Shown here: piece by piece, positions 1 through 7,810 of the stretch | Layout: each line of letters starts with the position of its first letter | How positions within the stretch are numbered: position 1 is the first letter of the stretch | Assembly (NCBI GenBank): GCA_963747535.1 | Contig: CAVVFX010000023.1 | Coordinates: 124,001 to 188,000 of the forward strand | Reading direction: 5' to 3' | Length of the DNA stretch: 64,000 nt | Source: CAVVFX01 sp963747535 | Lineage (GTDB): Bacteria; Acidobacteriota; Terriglobia; Bryobacterales; Bryobacteraceae | Translations under genes and position numbers: made by a program | Notes under the pieces: generated by a model | What the model was told of the DNA's origin: nothing | Seen by the model: the letters and a program-made list of their open reading frames with translations, nothing else | The model's database searches: none

Positions 1-684
1 AATCACATCGATCCCGACCCGGCCGCGCGCGATCGCCAGAATACTTTTACCATCCAGTGCATTGAGCTTTGCGGCAAACTAGGCATACCGAACATCGGGG
101 GACAATCGGGCACGATCAAAGGCCGGCCGCTGCAGGAGCAGGTAGACCAGATCGTCCGCGTCTACAACGAGAAATACTTTCCGGTGCTCGAAAAAAACAA
201 GGTACGCATCCTGTGGGAACCGTATGCCGGCGGACCCAACATCGCGACCGGTCCGGTGGGCTGGGAGGCGCTGTTCAAGGCCTTCAATAATTCGCCCAAC
301 GTCGGACTGCAGTTCGACCCTTCGCACCTGGTGTGGCAGTTTATGGATCCGGTGCAAGCCGCGCGCGACTTCGTGGACAAGATCTACGACGTGCATTTGA
401 AAGACACCGAGATTCTCTGGCCTATCCTGCGGCGCGGCGGCATCCAACCTGTCAACAACGCACGCTGGTGGCGCTTCCGTGTTCCGGGCTACGGATCGGT
501 GGATTGGAAAGGCTTCTTCTCCGTGCTGGCGGAGGTCGGCTACAGCGGCGCGATGAATATCGAGAACGAGGACGAATTCTATTATCCGGCTTACGATCAG
601 GCGAATTTCACCGAGCAGTTTAAGCGGGGCTTCCGGGTTGCGCACGAATACCTGAAGACCCTGGTGCCTCCGGTCACGGCGTAG
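1..684 (+). CDS. Sugar phosphate isomerase/epimerase-like TIM barrel protein (5' truncated by window edge)
   Basis: The reading frame is open from base 1 and ends at TAG 682-684, so about 227 C-terminal residues are visible and the start lies outside the window. It resembles the xylose isomerase-like TIM barrel family (hydroxypyruvate isomerase, inosose dehydratase and IolE-type proteins). Candidate metal ligands occur in family order: Glu in LWEPYAGG, Asp/His in QFDPSHLVW, His in DVHLKDTE, and Glu in NIENEDE near the end. The substrate cannot be read from the sequence; such proteins interconvert or dehydrate keto-sugars or cyclitols in the cytoplasm. An insertion sequence begins 43 bases after the stop, so the downstream context has been disrupted. 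Confidence 0.85.
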   Translation, partial: NHIDPDPAARDRQNTFTIQCIELCGKLGIPNIGGQSGTIKGRPLQEQVDQIVRVYNEKYFPVLEKNKVRILWEPYAGGPNIATGPVGWEALFKAFNNSPNVGLQFDPSHLVWQFMDPVQAARDFVDKIYDVHLKDTEILWPILRRGGIQPVNNARWWRFRVPGYGSVDWKGFFSVLAEVGYSGAMNIENEDEFYYPAYDQANFTEQFKRGFRVAHEYLKTLVPPVTA

Positions 685-717
685 GATTCCGGCCATCACC
701 ACGGTACCCGTGAGCGC

Positions 718-726
718 TGCCGGGCT
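718..726. repeat. Left target-site duplication of the IS
   Basis: TGCCGGGCT is identical to 2561-2569 directly outside the other end of the element. Confidence 0.85.
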
Positions 727-750
727 GGGTGAGCGACATGAAAGTGGAAG

Positions 751-2061
751 TCAAGCGGCCCGGCGACCTTCCCAGTAGTCCTCGAAGCGCCCGTTGAGAT
801 GACAACAACGCAAGGCGAGGATGGCGTTGGCACCGCGGACCGTCCAGAACATTCCGGACCGCTTCAGGCGGGAGCCGATTACCGACTTGCAGCCGGCTTC
901 GATGACGCCGGAACCAACAAAAAGATGTTGCCGACGAAACTTGGGGTATCGCATTCGTTCCGCGTTGCGCTCAAAGTATTCCGCTTCGATGCGTAGTTTC
1001 TCTGTGACCTCGGGATTGTTGGAATCGATGGAGCGAAGCGCCGCCACCAGTTTTTCGATTTTGCCTTTATCGAGCAGGCGTTTCTGGTGAGTCTTCATCC
1101 AAGCTTTCTGGCTGGCCTCGTCGTTGGGGTGCAAGCGCCGAGCCAACTCCCACAGATGTTGACGGGCATGATAAAGATCGACAATCTGTATCGCTCCGGG
1201 GAAATGGAGATCGGCCTGATTCCAGCACCATTCAGCGCCATCGGCTATCACAACCTTCTTTTCCGCGCGATTCCAGCCGCGATTCCAGGCCTCCAGATAA
1301 AGGCGCTTGCCAAACTCATCCGCCGTTTCAATAGCTCCCGTATAAGTGGTTGAATGCGGGTCCCGGATGGGATAACCCTCCTTATCCCACGAGGTCTGGG
1401 TGAACACACAGCCCAACTTGGCTTCGCGCGTATGCGCCGGTTGGCCCTCAGTCTTGCCTTGCCGGCCCAGCGTCTCTTTTCTCACCACCGGCACTCCGGT
1501 CCCATCCATCTGCACATACAGAATGGGAATCGGCTCACCAACGATGACAGGCAGATCTAACTGGACGGCTCGCTGGATCTCCCGTTGCGCGCGTTGGGCA
1601 ATGTCGTCCCCGATCACCTCCGCTGCTCGCTCCACCGACTTGGTCGTCACCTCCAAGCCAGCGAGCAATTTCATTTGTTCACGACCGTGATCAAACGGCG
1701 CGTCCTGACCGACTATCGCCTGCATACGGCGGACCCCAGGTGAGAACTCCGTATTCTCCACATCCAATTCGGCATCGGCCGGAAACTGGCCACCGTGACA
1801 GTCGGGGCACAGGTAATAGGGGCGTGATATCTCCACCTGACCCACGGCGGTGAGAATCGATTTGGAGCGCAACTCGCAGTAACGGGCTTGCTTGCCACAA
1901 GGACAAGCCACAGTGCGCTGACCGGCCGCCGGAACCGGAAACTGCAGGAGTCGGCTGAGGGCTGCTGCTGCGGCCTGATGCACAACCGAGCGGGCCGCCA
2001 TTTCGATGGCTTCCAGATCCAGATACCCGCACTTACTTCGGCCGTTGAAGACTGCGTGCAA
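751..2061 (-). CDS. ISKra4-family transposase (downstream frame)
   Basis: This is the DDE-type transposase that would catalyse movement of the IS. The frame begins formally at TTG 2061, but good coding sequence (AEAIQQEVAREVEQFL) continues upstream in the same frame to about 2109, where the overlapping upstream gene carries a run of eight A. The real product is therefore probably a -1 frameshift fusion of about 570 residues with the 2070-2468 protein. Visible features are a Cys-rich zinc-binding region (CPCGKQARYC, then YYLCPDCHGG), candidate catalytic acids in YVQMDGTG and VIADGAEW, and a C-terminal GSGVIEAGCK motif with the last acidic residue. It is full length with no internal stop. Confidence 0.9.
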   Translation of the reverse strand: MHAVFNGRSKCGYLDLEAIEMAARSVVHQAAAAALSRLLQFPVPAAGQRTVACPCGKQARYCELRSKSILTAVGQVEISRPYYLCPDCHGGQFPADAELDVENTEFSPGVRRMQAIVGQDAPFDHGREQMKLLAGLEVTTKSVERAAEVIGDDIAQRAQREIQRAVQLDLPVIVGEPIPILYVQMDGTGVPVVRKETLGRQGKTEGQPAHTREAKLGCVFTQTSWDKEGYPIRDPHSTTYTGAIETADEFGKRLYLEAWNRGWNRAEKKVVIADGAEWCWNQADLHFPGAIQIVDLYHARQHLWELARRLHPNDEASQKAWMKTHQKRLLDKGKIEKLVAALRSIDSNNPEVTEKLRIEAEYFERNAERMRYPKFRRQHLFVGSGVIEAGCKSVIGSRLKRSGMFWTVRGANAILALRCCHLNGRFEDYWEGRRAA

Positions 2062-2069
2062 GAATTGTT

Positions 2070-2468
2070 CTACCTCCCGCGCGACCTCTTGCTGGATCGC
2101 TTCCGCCGTTTTTTTTCCTCTGACGAAATCGTGTCGTCGACCGGGCGCGCCCGACAGATCTTCTCATTCACTTGCAGCAGTTCCAAACAGAGTTGGCGAA
2201 AGCGATGAAAAGCTTCCACCTCCCGCTTGACTTTGGATAGTTCAGCCCCAGAAGAGAAACTTTCGCTGACAGTTTTCCCATTTACCTTTCGAGTCAAACG
2301 GATATTAGGACCATGGCCAGGCTGCCCTGGTTGATGGCAATGGCAGTTTGGTTTACCGCAACGTCCACTGATGGGTGTGATGGAGCCACTGCGAAAATCA
2401 CCTAACTGCAAAATCTGGGACAAAATGCCGCTGCGACGTTGTTCAAGATCGATAAGCGTATCCGGCAA
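2070..2468 (-). CDS. DUF6788-like IS accessory protein / upstream transposase frame
   Basis: A 132-residue protein starting at ATG 2468 inside the insertion sequence. It has a Cys/His cluster (GRCGKPNCHCHQPGQPGHGP) and a very basic tail (EEKKRRKRSSKRSRGR). Similar small proteins are known directly upstream of ISKra4-type transposases. The last 20 codons overlap the start of the transposase frame, and the overlap contains the A8 run at 2109-2116, where a -1 slip would join the two. As a separate protein it may bind nucleic acid; this is inferred only from the zinc-ribbon-like cluster and charge. Confidence 0.8.
   Translation of the reverse strand: MPDTLIDLEQRRSGILSQILQLGDFRSGSITPISGRCGKPNCHCHQPGQPGHGPNIRLTRKVNGKTVSESFSSGAELSKVKREVEAFHRFRQLCLELLQVNEKICRARPVDDTISSEEKKRRKRSSKRSRGR
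2109..2116 (-). other. Probable programmed -1 frameshift site (A8 run)
   Basis: On the minus strand the upstream frame reads GAA AAA AAA CGG. A one-base backward slip on the A run gives AAA ACG GCG GAA, which opens directly into the transposase frame. This matches the slippery A AAA AAA pattern used by many insertion sequences. Transcriptional slippage on A8 would have the same effect. Confidence 0.7.
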
Positions 2469-2560
2469 GGTGCACCTCCTATCCTAACGTATCACTACGT
2501 TCGGATTTAGCACACAAAAAAAGAGAACTCAACAATCGTTCACTTTGAGGTCGCACACCC

Positions 2561-2569
2561 TGCCGGGCT
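2561..2569. repeat. Right target-site duplication of the IS
   Basis: TGCCGGGCT is identical to 718-726. Removing the IS and one copy restores an uninterrupted intergenic sequence between the isomerase gene and the kinase gene. Confidence 0.85.
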
Positions 2570-2746
2570 CACGTAATTCACCCGCCGTAGACTATATAGT
2601 ATATTGTGTGGTGTTCCTCAGGATACTATGTGTGCGATTTAGTTCGAATTAGCACATCGTTAAATTCAGCTTAAAAATAGAGCGGTTTAACGCTATCCGC
2701 CATAGCCGGGCGCGTGGTAAAAAAGGTGGTTGGGCATTCCGAATTA
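2570..2746 (+). promoter_or_regulatory. AT-rich upstream region of the sensor kinase gene
   Basis: This stretch between the IS and the kinase gene is much richer in A and T than its surroundings (for example ACTATATAGTATATTGTG at 2590-2607) and presumably holds the kinase promoter. I cannot define -35/-10 boxes with confidence. The IS inserted just upstream of it. Confidence 0.35.
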
Positions 2747-4303
2747 ATGGATCGCAAATTAAGACTGCTAGTTGTAGAGGACTCGGAGGACGACTGTTTG
2801 CTGGTCGTGTATACTCTGCGTCAGGCGGGCCTGCGCTGCGACCACATTCGTGTTTACTCGGCCCAGGTCTTCCGTGACGCCCTCCGCACGCAAGACTGGG
2901 ATCTCATTATTTCCGATTACAGCCTGCCGGATTTCAGCGCTCCGGCAGCACTGGCGATTCTCAACGAAGCGGGACTGGATATCCCGTTCATTGTGATCTC
3001 GGGGACGGTGGGTGAAGAAACCGTCATCAAGCTCATGAAGTCGGGCGCGCGCGATTGTGTAATGAAGGATCATCTCGCGCGACTGCCCGGCGCCATCGAA
3101 CGCGAGTTGAAAGAGGCGGAGGCGCGGCGTCAATTGCGTCGCGTCGAAGAGCAGTTCCGGCAGTCGCAAAAGATGGAGGCGATCGGCCGACTGGCGGGCG
3201 GTGTGGCCCACGATTTCAATAACCTGCTGACCATCATCACAGGGTTCGCCCAGCTCGCGCTACTCGAACCCAATCCGGCACAGAGCGGCCTCGAGCAGAT
3301 CCTGCGTGCCGCGGAACGCGCGGCGACATTGACCCGGCAACTGCTGGCATTCAGCCGGCAGCAGGCGCTCGACATTCGCGTATTTGATCTCAACGGGTTG
3401 ATCCGGGATCTCGAAAAAATGATCCGCCGGGTGATCGGCGAGGACATAGAAATCCGCACGCTCTTTCGCGATCGGGAAGCTTTCGTCAAGGTCGACCCGA
3501 ACCAGATCGAGCAGGTGATTCTCAACCTGGTCGTGAACTCGCGGGATGCTATGCCCAGCGGCGGTGTTCTGACGATTGAAACGCAGTATAGCGATCTCGA
3601 CGCTCAGTCCGCCAAACTTTTCGGTTGTCAACCCGGTTTGTACCTTCAGATGGCCGTGAGCGATACAGGGATGGGTATGGACAAAGCTACGCTGGCCAAA
3701 GTCTTTGAGCCCTTCTTCACGACCAAAGCCGAGGGAAGGGGCACTGGTTTGGGACTCTCCACGGTCTACGGCATCGTGAGCCAGAGCGGCGGAGCTATTC
3801 GCACGTACAGCGAACCCGGCATCGGCACGATTATGCGCATTCTGCTGCCGGCCGTGACGGAAAAGGCTCCCGCCAGTTGTGCAACGGCGGACCCGGGGGT
3901 GCACCGAGGGTCCGAAACGGTTTTGCTGGTAGAAGATGACGAGACCGTGCTGGCGCTCTGCTCGACAGTGCTGCAGGCCCACGGCTATACCGTCCTCGAG
4001 GCAGAGGGCACCGCGGCCGCGATCGAAATCAGCCGCAGCTACCGCGGCCGGATTGACCTTTTGGTCAGCGACGTGGTGATGCCCAGTTCCAATGGGCCTG
4101 CGCTGGCGCTTGAAATTCGCGATGCGCGGCCCGACATTCGCACTCTGTTCATGTCCGGCTACACCGAGGAAACCATGAACCAGCATGGTTTCAACAGCCG
4201 GAGCGCAGGATTTATTCAAAAGCCTTTTTCCGCCAGTGCTCTGGCGAAAAAGGTTCGCCAGATCCTCGACGCGGGTAAGAACATGGCCCGCTCCTCTGTA
4301 TGA
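2747..4303 (+). CDS. Hybrid histidine kinase, REC-HisKA-HATPase-REC
   Basis: A cytoplasmic signalling protein of 518 residues without membrane segments. An N-terminal receiver domain (phosphoacceptor Asp in LIISDYSLPD) is followed by a HisKA box (GGVAHDFNNLL, about residue 150), an ATPase domain (N box NLVVNSRDA, G boxes DTGMG and GRGTGLGLSTVYG) and a C-terminal receiver (acidic pocket LVEDDE, Asp in LLVSDVVMP). This order fits a phosphorelay component that receives its signal through the first receiver. ATG 2747 is chosen because the receiver begins directly after it; an in-frame GTG at 2714 would add 11 residues. The next gene begins 7 bases after the stop, so the two may be co-transcribed. 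Confidence 0.9.
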   Translation: MDRKLRLLVVEDSEDDCLLVVYTLRQAGLRCDHIRVYSAQVFRDALRTQDWDLIISDYSLPDFSAPAALAILNEAGLDIPFIVISGTVGEETVIKLMKSGARDCVMKDHLARLPGAIERELKEAEARRQLRRVEEQFRQSQKMEAIGRLAGGVAHDFNNLLTIITGFAQLALLEPNPAQSGLEQILRAAERAATLTRQLLAFSRQQALDIRVFDLNGLIRDLEKMIRRVIGEDIEIRTLFRDREAFVKVDPNQIEQVILNLVVNSRDAMPSGGVLTIETQYSDLDAQSAKLFGCQPGLYLQMAVSDTGMGMDKATLAKVFEPFFTTKAEGRGTGLGLSTVYGIVSQSGGAIRTYSEPGIGTIMRILLPAVTEKAPASCATADPGVHRGSETVLLVEDDETVLALCSTVLQAHGYTVLEAEGTAAAIEISRSYRGRIDLLVSDVVMPSSNGPALALEIRDARPDIRTLFMSGYTEETMNQHGFNSRSAGFIQKPFSASALAKKVRQILDAGKNMARSSV

Positions 4304-4310
4304 TGGACTG

Positions 4311-5522
4311 GTGGCTCAACCCCTGCCCCGCCTGCGATTGAATCTCGACTTCATGCCATCCCCGGTGGAGGACCGCCCCGGTCTTCTGGTCCGCGATACC
4401 TACGGCTACTCCGAGCAAACGCTCATCATTCCACCCTTGCTGGCCCATTGCCTTCAGTTCTTCGATGGCGAGCACACGGAACTCGACATCCATGATGAAC
4501 TGGTTCGCCTGACCGGCGACATCCAGTCGGGAAGTCTCGCTAAACACCTTTTCGAGGCGCTGCACAACGCCGGATTCCTGGAAGACGAAGTCTATGAGCA
4601 AATGCGGGAGGATCGGCAGCGCGCATTCCGGAATTCGACGGTACGGGAGCCTGCGCACGCGGGCAGCGGATATCCGCAGAATGCCGGGGAACTCACGGAG
4701 GTGGTGCGCGAATGGGTCGGAACCCCGAACATGAACCAAGCGAATGGCCTGCTGGGCATCGCCGCTCCGCATGTCAGTCCGTCCGGCGGCTATCGTTCCT
4801 ATCGCGCGGCCTACGAGACGCTGGGCTCCCGTTACAGCGACCGCACTTTCATTGTGCTGGGGACTTCCCATTACGGCGAAAGCGAGAAGTTCGGCCTGAC
4901 ACGCAAGAATTATCGGACCCCTTGGGGCGACGCTCGCACCGATCTGGCGCTGGTCGAGGAGCTCATCGCGCGCGCTCCTGAAGCCGTGGTGCAGGAAGAC
5001 TACTGTCACGCGGTGGAGCACTCCATCGAGTTTCAGGTGGTGTTTCTGCAGTATCTTTTCGGACCGGATGTCCGGGTCGTGCCGGTGCTGTGCGGTGCAT
5101 TCGCGCGGAGTCTGTATCAAGGCGGCAAGCCCGAGGACGATGACGGCGTCCGGCGCTTCTTCGACGCGCTGGGCGAGATTGGAGCCCGCGAGAAGAAGCG
5201 TCTCTTCTGGGTCCTGGGCATTGACATGGCGCATATGGGACGGCGCTACGGTGATCAGTTCCAGGCCATCGCCGACGTCGACGAGATGGCAGACGTCGCA
5301 CTACGGGACAAAAGCCGGATTGAGCGCATTGAGTCCGGCGATGCGGCCGGCTTCTGGGATCTGGTCCAACCGCATCATGACGAGCTGAAATGGTGCGGCT
5401 CGTCGCCGCTATACACCTTCCTGAAGTGCGTACCGGAGGCCCGCGGCGCACTGCAACGCTACGAACAGTGGAATATCGATAAAGAGAGCGTGGTCAGTTT
5501 CGCGGGGATGACGTTTGTTTGA
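4311..5522 (+). CDS. MEMO-family protein (AmmeMemoRadiSam protein B) with N-terminal PqqD-like region
   Basis: A 403-residue protein. Residues from about 140 to the end match the MEMO family, which folds like extradiol dioxygenases: IAAPHVSPSGGY, VLGTSHYG and AVEHSIEFQ carry the conserved His residues, followed by VVPVLCG and WVLGIDMAHMG. The first 110 residues (VRDTYGYSEQTLIIPP, LAHCLQFFDGEHT, LFEALHNAGFLED) look like the winged-helix PqqD-like module that binds peptides or precedes radical SAM partners. The radical SAM and AMMECR1 partner genes are absent here. GTG 4311 is the first start after the kinase stop; the frame is open upstream but only as an overlap with the kinase gene. The biochemical role is unknown. 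Confidence 0.85.
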   Translation: MAQPLPRLRLNLDFMPSPVEDRPGLLVRDTYGYSEQTLIIPPLLAHCLQFFDGEHTELDIHDELVRLTGDIQSGSLAKHLFEALHNAGFLEDEVYEQMREDRQRAFRNSTVREPAHAGSGYPQNAGELTEVVREWVGTPNMNQANGLLGIAAPHVSPSGGYRSYRAAYETLGSRYSDRTFIVLGTSHYGESEKFGLTRKNYRTPWGDARTDLALVEELIARAPEAVVQEDYCHAVEHSIEFQVVFLQYLFGPDVRVVPVLCGAFARSLYQGGKPEDDDGVRRFFDALGEIGAREKKRLFWVLGIDMAHMGRRYGDQFQAIADVDEMADVALRDKSRIERIESGDAAGFWDLVQPHHDELKWCGSSPLYTFLKCVPEARGALQRYEQWNIDKESVVSFAGMTFV

Positions 5523-5533
5523 GGGGAACATTT

Positions 5534-5564
5534 GGCCACGAATGCACACGAATGAACACGAATA
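5534..5564. repeat. Short tandem repeat of a CACGAATG unit
   Basis: Three consecutive 10-base units of the form (c/a)(a/c)CACGAAT(g/a). A related, shorter copy lies at 48795-48823, also just outside gene ends. Both sit in short intergenic gaps. Confidence 0.7.
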
Positions 5565-5682
5565 GGAAAAACAGCTATCCTTGCGGATGAGCCGTGGCGC
5601 GCAGTGTGATCCACAACATCATCTAGGGAGAATGTCCCGAACCGCGGACCGCTGAGCCGTGGTCCTGGGATGCCGGTCGCGG

Positions 5683-6129
5683 TCACTCCTCATCGATGAG
5701 GGATTGAGCCGCGGCGGCATCGTCTTCTTTCTTCTGGTTCGCCAGGACTGCCATCCAACCGTCGAGCAGGGCTTCGGGTGCGCCGGCCAGATCGATCAAC
5801 TCCCGTTTCAGTTCGTCTTTCCCCTTCAACTGCACGGCAAGGATGCCCTCTGGAGTAGGCCGAAGTTCGAGGCGGTGACCCCGCGCCTCCAAGCGCAACG
5901 TGTCGCCGAGCCAGATGATTTCCACTTTCACGCGGACCTGGTAGCCGGCGCGGCTCGCCCGCTCCATCATGGCCTTGGTGTAAGCAGCCCGCTTTAACTT
6001 TTCCGCCCAGGGAGCGGCCGCCGCTGCCCGTTGTCGCTCGATTTCCTTTCGCTTCCGGTCGTCGAGGCCGGAGGGTTCCGTACCCTCCAAGGCCTTGAGA
6101 TTATTTTCCAGACTGTCGAGAAAACTCAT
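5683..6129 (-). CDS. Conserved hypothetical protein
   Basis: A 148-residue soluble protein without signal peptide. The N-terminal third is charged and probably helical (KALEGTEPS, KRKEIERQRAAAAAPWAEKLKRA). The middle is a beta-rich segment (VRVKVEIIWLGDTLRLEARGHRLEL) and the end is acidic. ATG 6129 is preceded by GGAGGG at ideal distance, so it is preferred to an in-frame ATG at 6138. It is divergent from the cytochrome/copper protein gene. I do not recognise a function. Confidence 0.75.
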   Translation of the reverse strand: MSFLDSLENNLKALEGTEPSGLDDRKRKEIERQRAAAAAPWAEKLKRAAYTKAMMERASRAGYQVRVKVEIIWLGDTLRLEARGHRLELRPTPEGILAVQLKGKDELKRELIDLAGAPEALLDGWMAVLANQKKEDDAAAAQSLIDEE

Positions 6130-6217
6130 TCCCTCCATTGTCTCGCGATATCGTCTCGAGTGTTGCAGCGGAGGGCCGGAGGGGCAATTCGATTGCCAAT
6201 TCTGTGATAATAAGCGG

Positions 6218-7528
6218 ATGCTCCGCGTTGTGGTCCTGTCGCTGGCTTTCGCATTCGCCCTGGCTGCCCAGCCGACATTTCACGAAGATGTTGAGCCGAT
6301 TATGCAGGCGAAATGCCAGCAGTGCCACCGGCCCAATGACATCGCACCGTTCTCGCTGCTGACTTACGACGACGCCTCGACCTACGCGATCGATATCGCG
6401 ACGCAGGTGAGGAATGGCGTGATGCCGCCCTGGAAGCCCGTGGCGGGTTATGGCAGCTTTCGCAATTCCTACGCGCTGACCGACGACGAACGCCAGACCA
6501 TTCTCGACTGGGTTACGGCCGGCGCACCGGAAGGCGATCCGGCGAATGCGCCGCCGCCGCTGCCGGTGAACAACAGTCCCTGGCAACTCGGGCAGCCGGA
6601 TATCATTCTCAACCTTCCGCAGTACACGCCGCCGGCAACCCAGACGGACACCTACCGGTGCTTCTCGGTCCCGGCCGGCATGGCCAACAACGTATATCTC
6701 AACGCGGCCCAGGCGCTGCCGGGAGCGCCGCAGGAAGTCCACCACATTCTCATCTTCATGGACGAGACCGGAGAGTCGCTGCAGTACGAAGGGCAGGATG
6801 GCCAACCCGGTTACGACTGCTTCGGCAGCGTGGGGCTGCAATCATTGAGCGCCGGATCGTATCTCGGTTCATGGGTTCCCGGCGCCCGCGTACAGGCGCT
6901 CGATCCGGGACTCGGATTCCTGCTCAAAGCGGGCTCTCGCGTCGTCGCGCAGGTCCACTACCACCCGTCGGGACGCGCCTCCGCCGACCAGACTTCGTTA
7001 GGCTTCTACCTTGCGCCGGCTGGTTCGGTGCAGCATCGTGTGCTGGCGATTCCGGTGGTCAACACGGATTTCACGATACCCGCAAACGCGTCCGCATATC
7101 CGGTGACGGCCAGCTTTACGATTCCCGCGCCGATTACCGGCAACCTCATCCAGGTGGGCCCGCATATGCACTTGCTGGGACGGACAATCGCCATCAACCT
7201 GGTGCACGCCGACCAGAGTTCTACACCGCTGATCTATATCGATAATTGGGATTTCAACTGGCAGGGAATGTACACGTTCACCAATCAGATTCCTTTTACG
7301 AGCGGCGATACGGTGGTCGTCTCGTCTGTTTTTGATAACTCCGCCGACAATCCGAATAATCCGAATAACCCGATCGTGCCGGTGAGCTGGGGCGAAGACA
7401 CCACCGACGAAATGGTAGTGGGATATGTGGGGGTCATCCTGGACCAGGAGTGGCTTGCGGATGCATTCCTGCGGTCGGCCAAGCATACGGTCAAGGGGCA
7501 CTCGCACCGGCCGGTTCGCGCGAAGTAG
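6218..7528 (+). CDS. Secreted cytochrome c / copper type II monooxygenase-like protein
   Basis: A 436-residue protein with a signal peptide (MLRVVVLSLAFAFALAAQ). Residues 20-110 form a cytochrome c-like domain with heme motif CQQCH and a candidate axial Met in NGVMPPW. The remainder resembles the ascorbate-dependent copper monooxygenase fold: His pairs in EVHHILIF and QVHYHP, the GPHMHLLG motif and a late Met in DEMVVGYVG are the copper ligands expected from PHM/DBH enzymes. Such fusions are known from acidobacteria and planctomycetes, but their substrates are unknown. The start is ATG 6218, where the signal peptide begins; the frame is open further upstream but only across the divergent promoter. 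Oxidation of an organic substrate in the periplasm is inference. Confidence 0.85.
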   Translation: MLRVVVLSLAFAFALAAQPTFHEDVEPIMQAKCQQCHRPNDIAPFSLLTYDDASTYAIDIATQVRNGVMPPWKPVAGYGSFRNSYALTDDERQTILDWVTAGAPEGDPANAPPPLPVNNSPWQLGQPDIILNLPQYTPPATQTDTYRCFSVPAGMANNVYLNAAQALPGAPQEVHHILIFMDETGESLQYEGQDGQPGYDCFGSVGLQSLSAGSYLGSWVPGARVQALDPGLGFLLKAGSRVVAQVHYHPSGRASADQTSLGFYLAPAGSVQHRVLAIPVVNTDFTIPANASAYPVTASFTIPAPITGNLIQVGPHMHLLGRTIAINLVHADQSSTPLIYIDNWDFNWQGMYTFTNQIPFTSGDTVVVSSVFDNSADNPNNPNNPIVPVSWGEDTTDEMVVGYVGVILDQEWLADAFLRSAKHTVKGHSHRPVRAK

Positions 7529-7647
7529 CCCAGAGGGTACCCCGCGCAGATTACAACCCATGAATCGTACACCGTTTTTAGTGCGGCCTCGTATTCTCAC
7601 AGTGAAACGCACCGATTCCCTAACGGTCGCGGCTCAGCAGGACCGGC

Positions 7648-7671
7648 TTAACGCTTGATCAGGTTTGGCTG
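7648..7671. repeat. 24-bp duplicate of the 3' end of the VWFA gene
   Basis: This segment is identical to 7811-7834 and would encode the same minus-strand ending QPNLIKR plus stop. No coding frame is attached to it. The copies are 139 bases apart, with the palindrome at 7729-7771 between them. Confidence 0.85.
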
Positions 7672-7728
7672 CCTGCGGGCTATCCGTCGGCTTGGGCTCG
7701 GCGCGAGGATTCATTCGCGGGCGGAAAG

Positions 7729-7771
7729 AGCCGCCTAAAAGGGCGGCTGCGGCCAAGATTGGCCGCCCCAC
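7729..7771. repeat. Dispersed palindrome, family B copy 1
   Basis: Hairpin AGCCGCC/GGCGGCT followed by GCGGCCAAGATTGGCCGC and CCAC. Related copies are at 30531-30578 and 34402-34443. It lies between the convergent ends of two genes and could also act as a terminator. Confidence 0.75.
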
Positions 7772-7810
7772 AGAGCAGCATAGACTAGCTCTGAAGTCCG
7801 TCACACAGGG

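Larger units (their letters stand above)
727..2560 (-). mobile_element. Complete ISKra4-like insertion sequence, 1834 bp
   Basis: The left end GGGTGAGCGACATGAAAGTG (727-746) and the reverse complement of the right end (2541-2560) match at 17 of 20 positions. The element is flanked by a perfect 9-bp direct repeat TGCCGGGCT at 718-726 and 2561-2569, as expected for a target-site duplication. Inside are two minus-strand frames: a small DUF6788-like protein (2070-2468) and the transposase (751-2061 and upstream). The intact ends, open frames and identical target duplication suggest a fairly recent, possibly active insertion. The family call rests on the transposase sequence and on the pairing with a DUF6788-like protein. 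Confidence 0.88.

Noticed and set aside
4185..4310. Longer start for the MEMO-family protein
   Set aside because: The extra codons lie wholly inside the kinase gene in another frame and have no family similarity; GTG 4311 follows the kinase stop.
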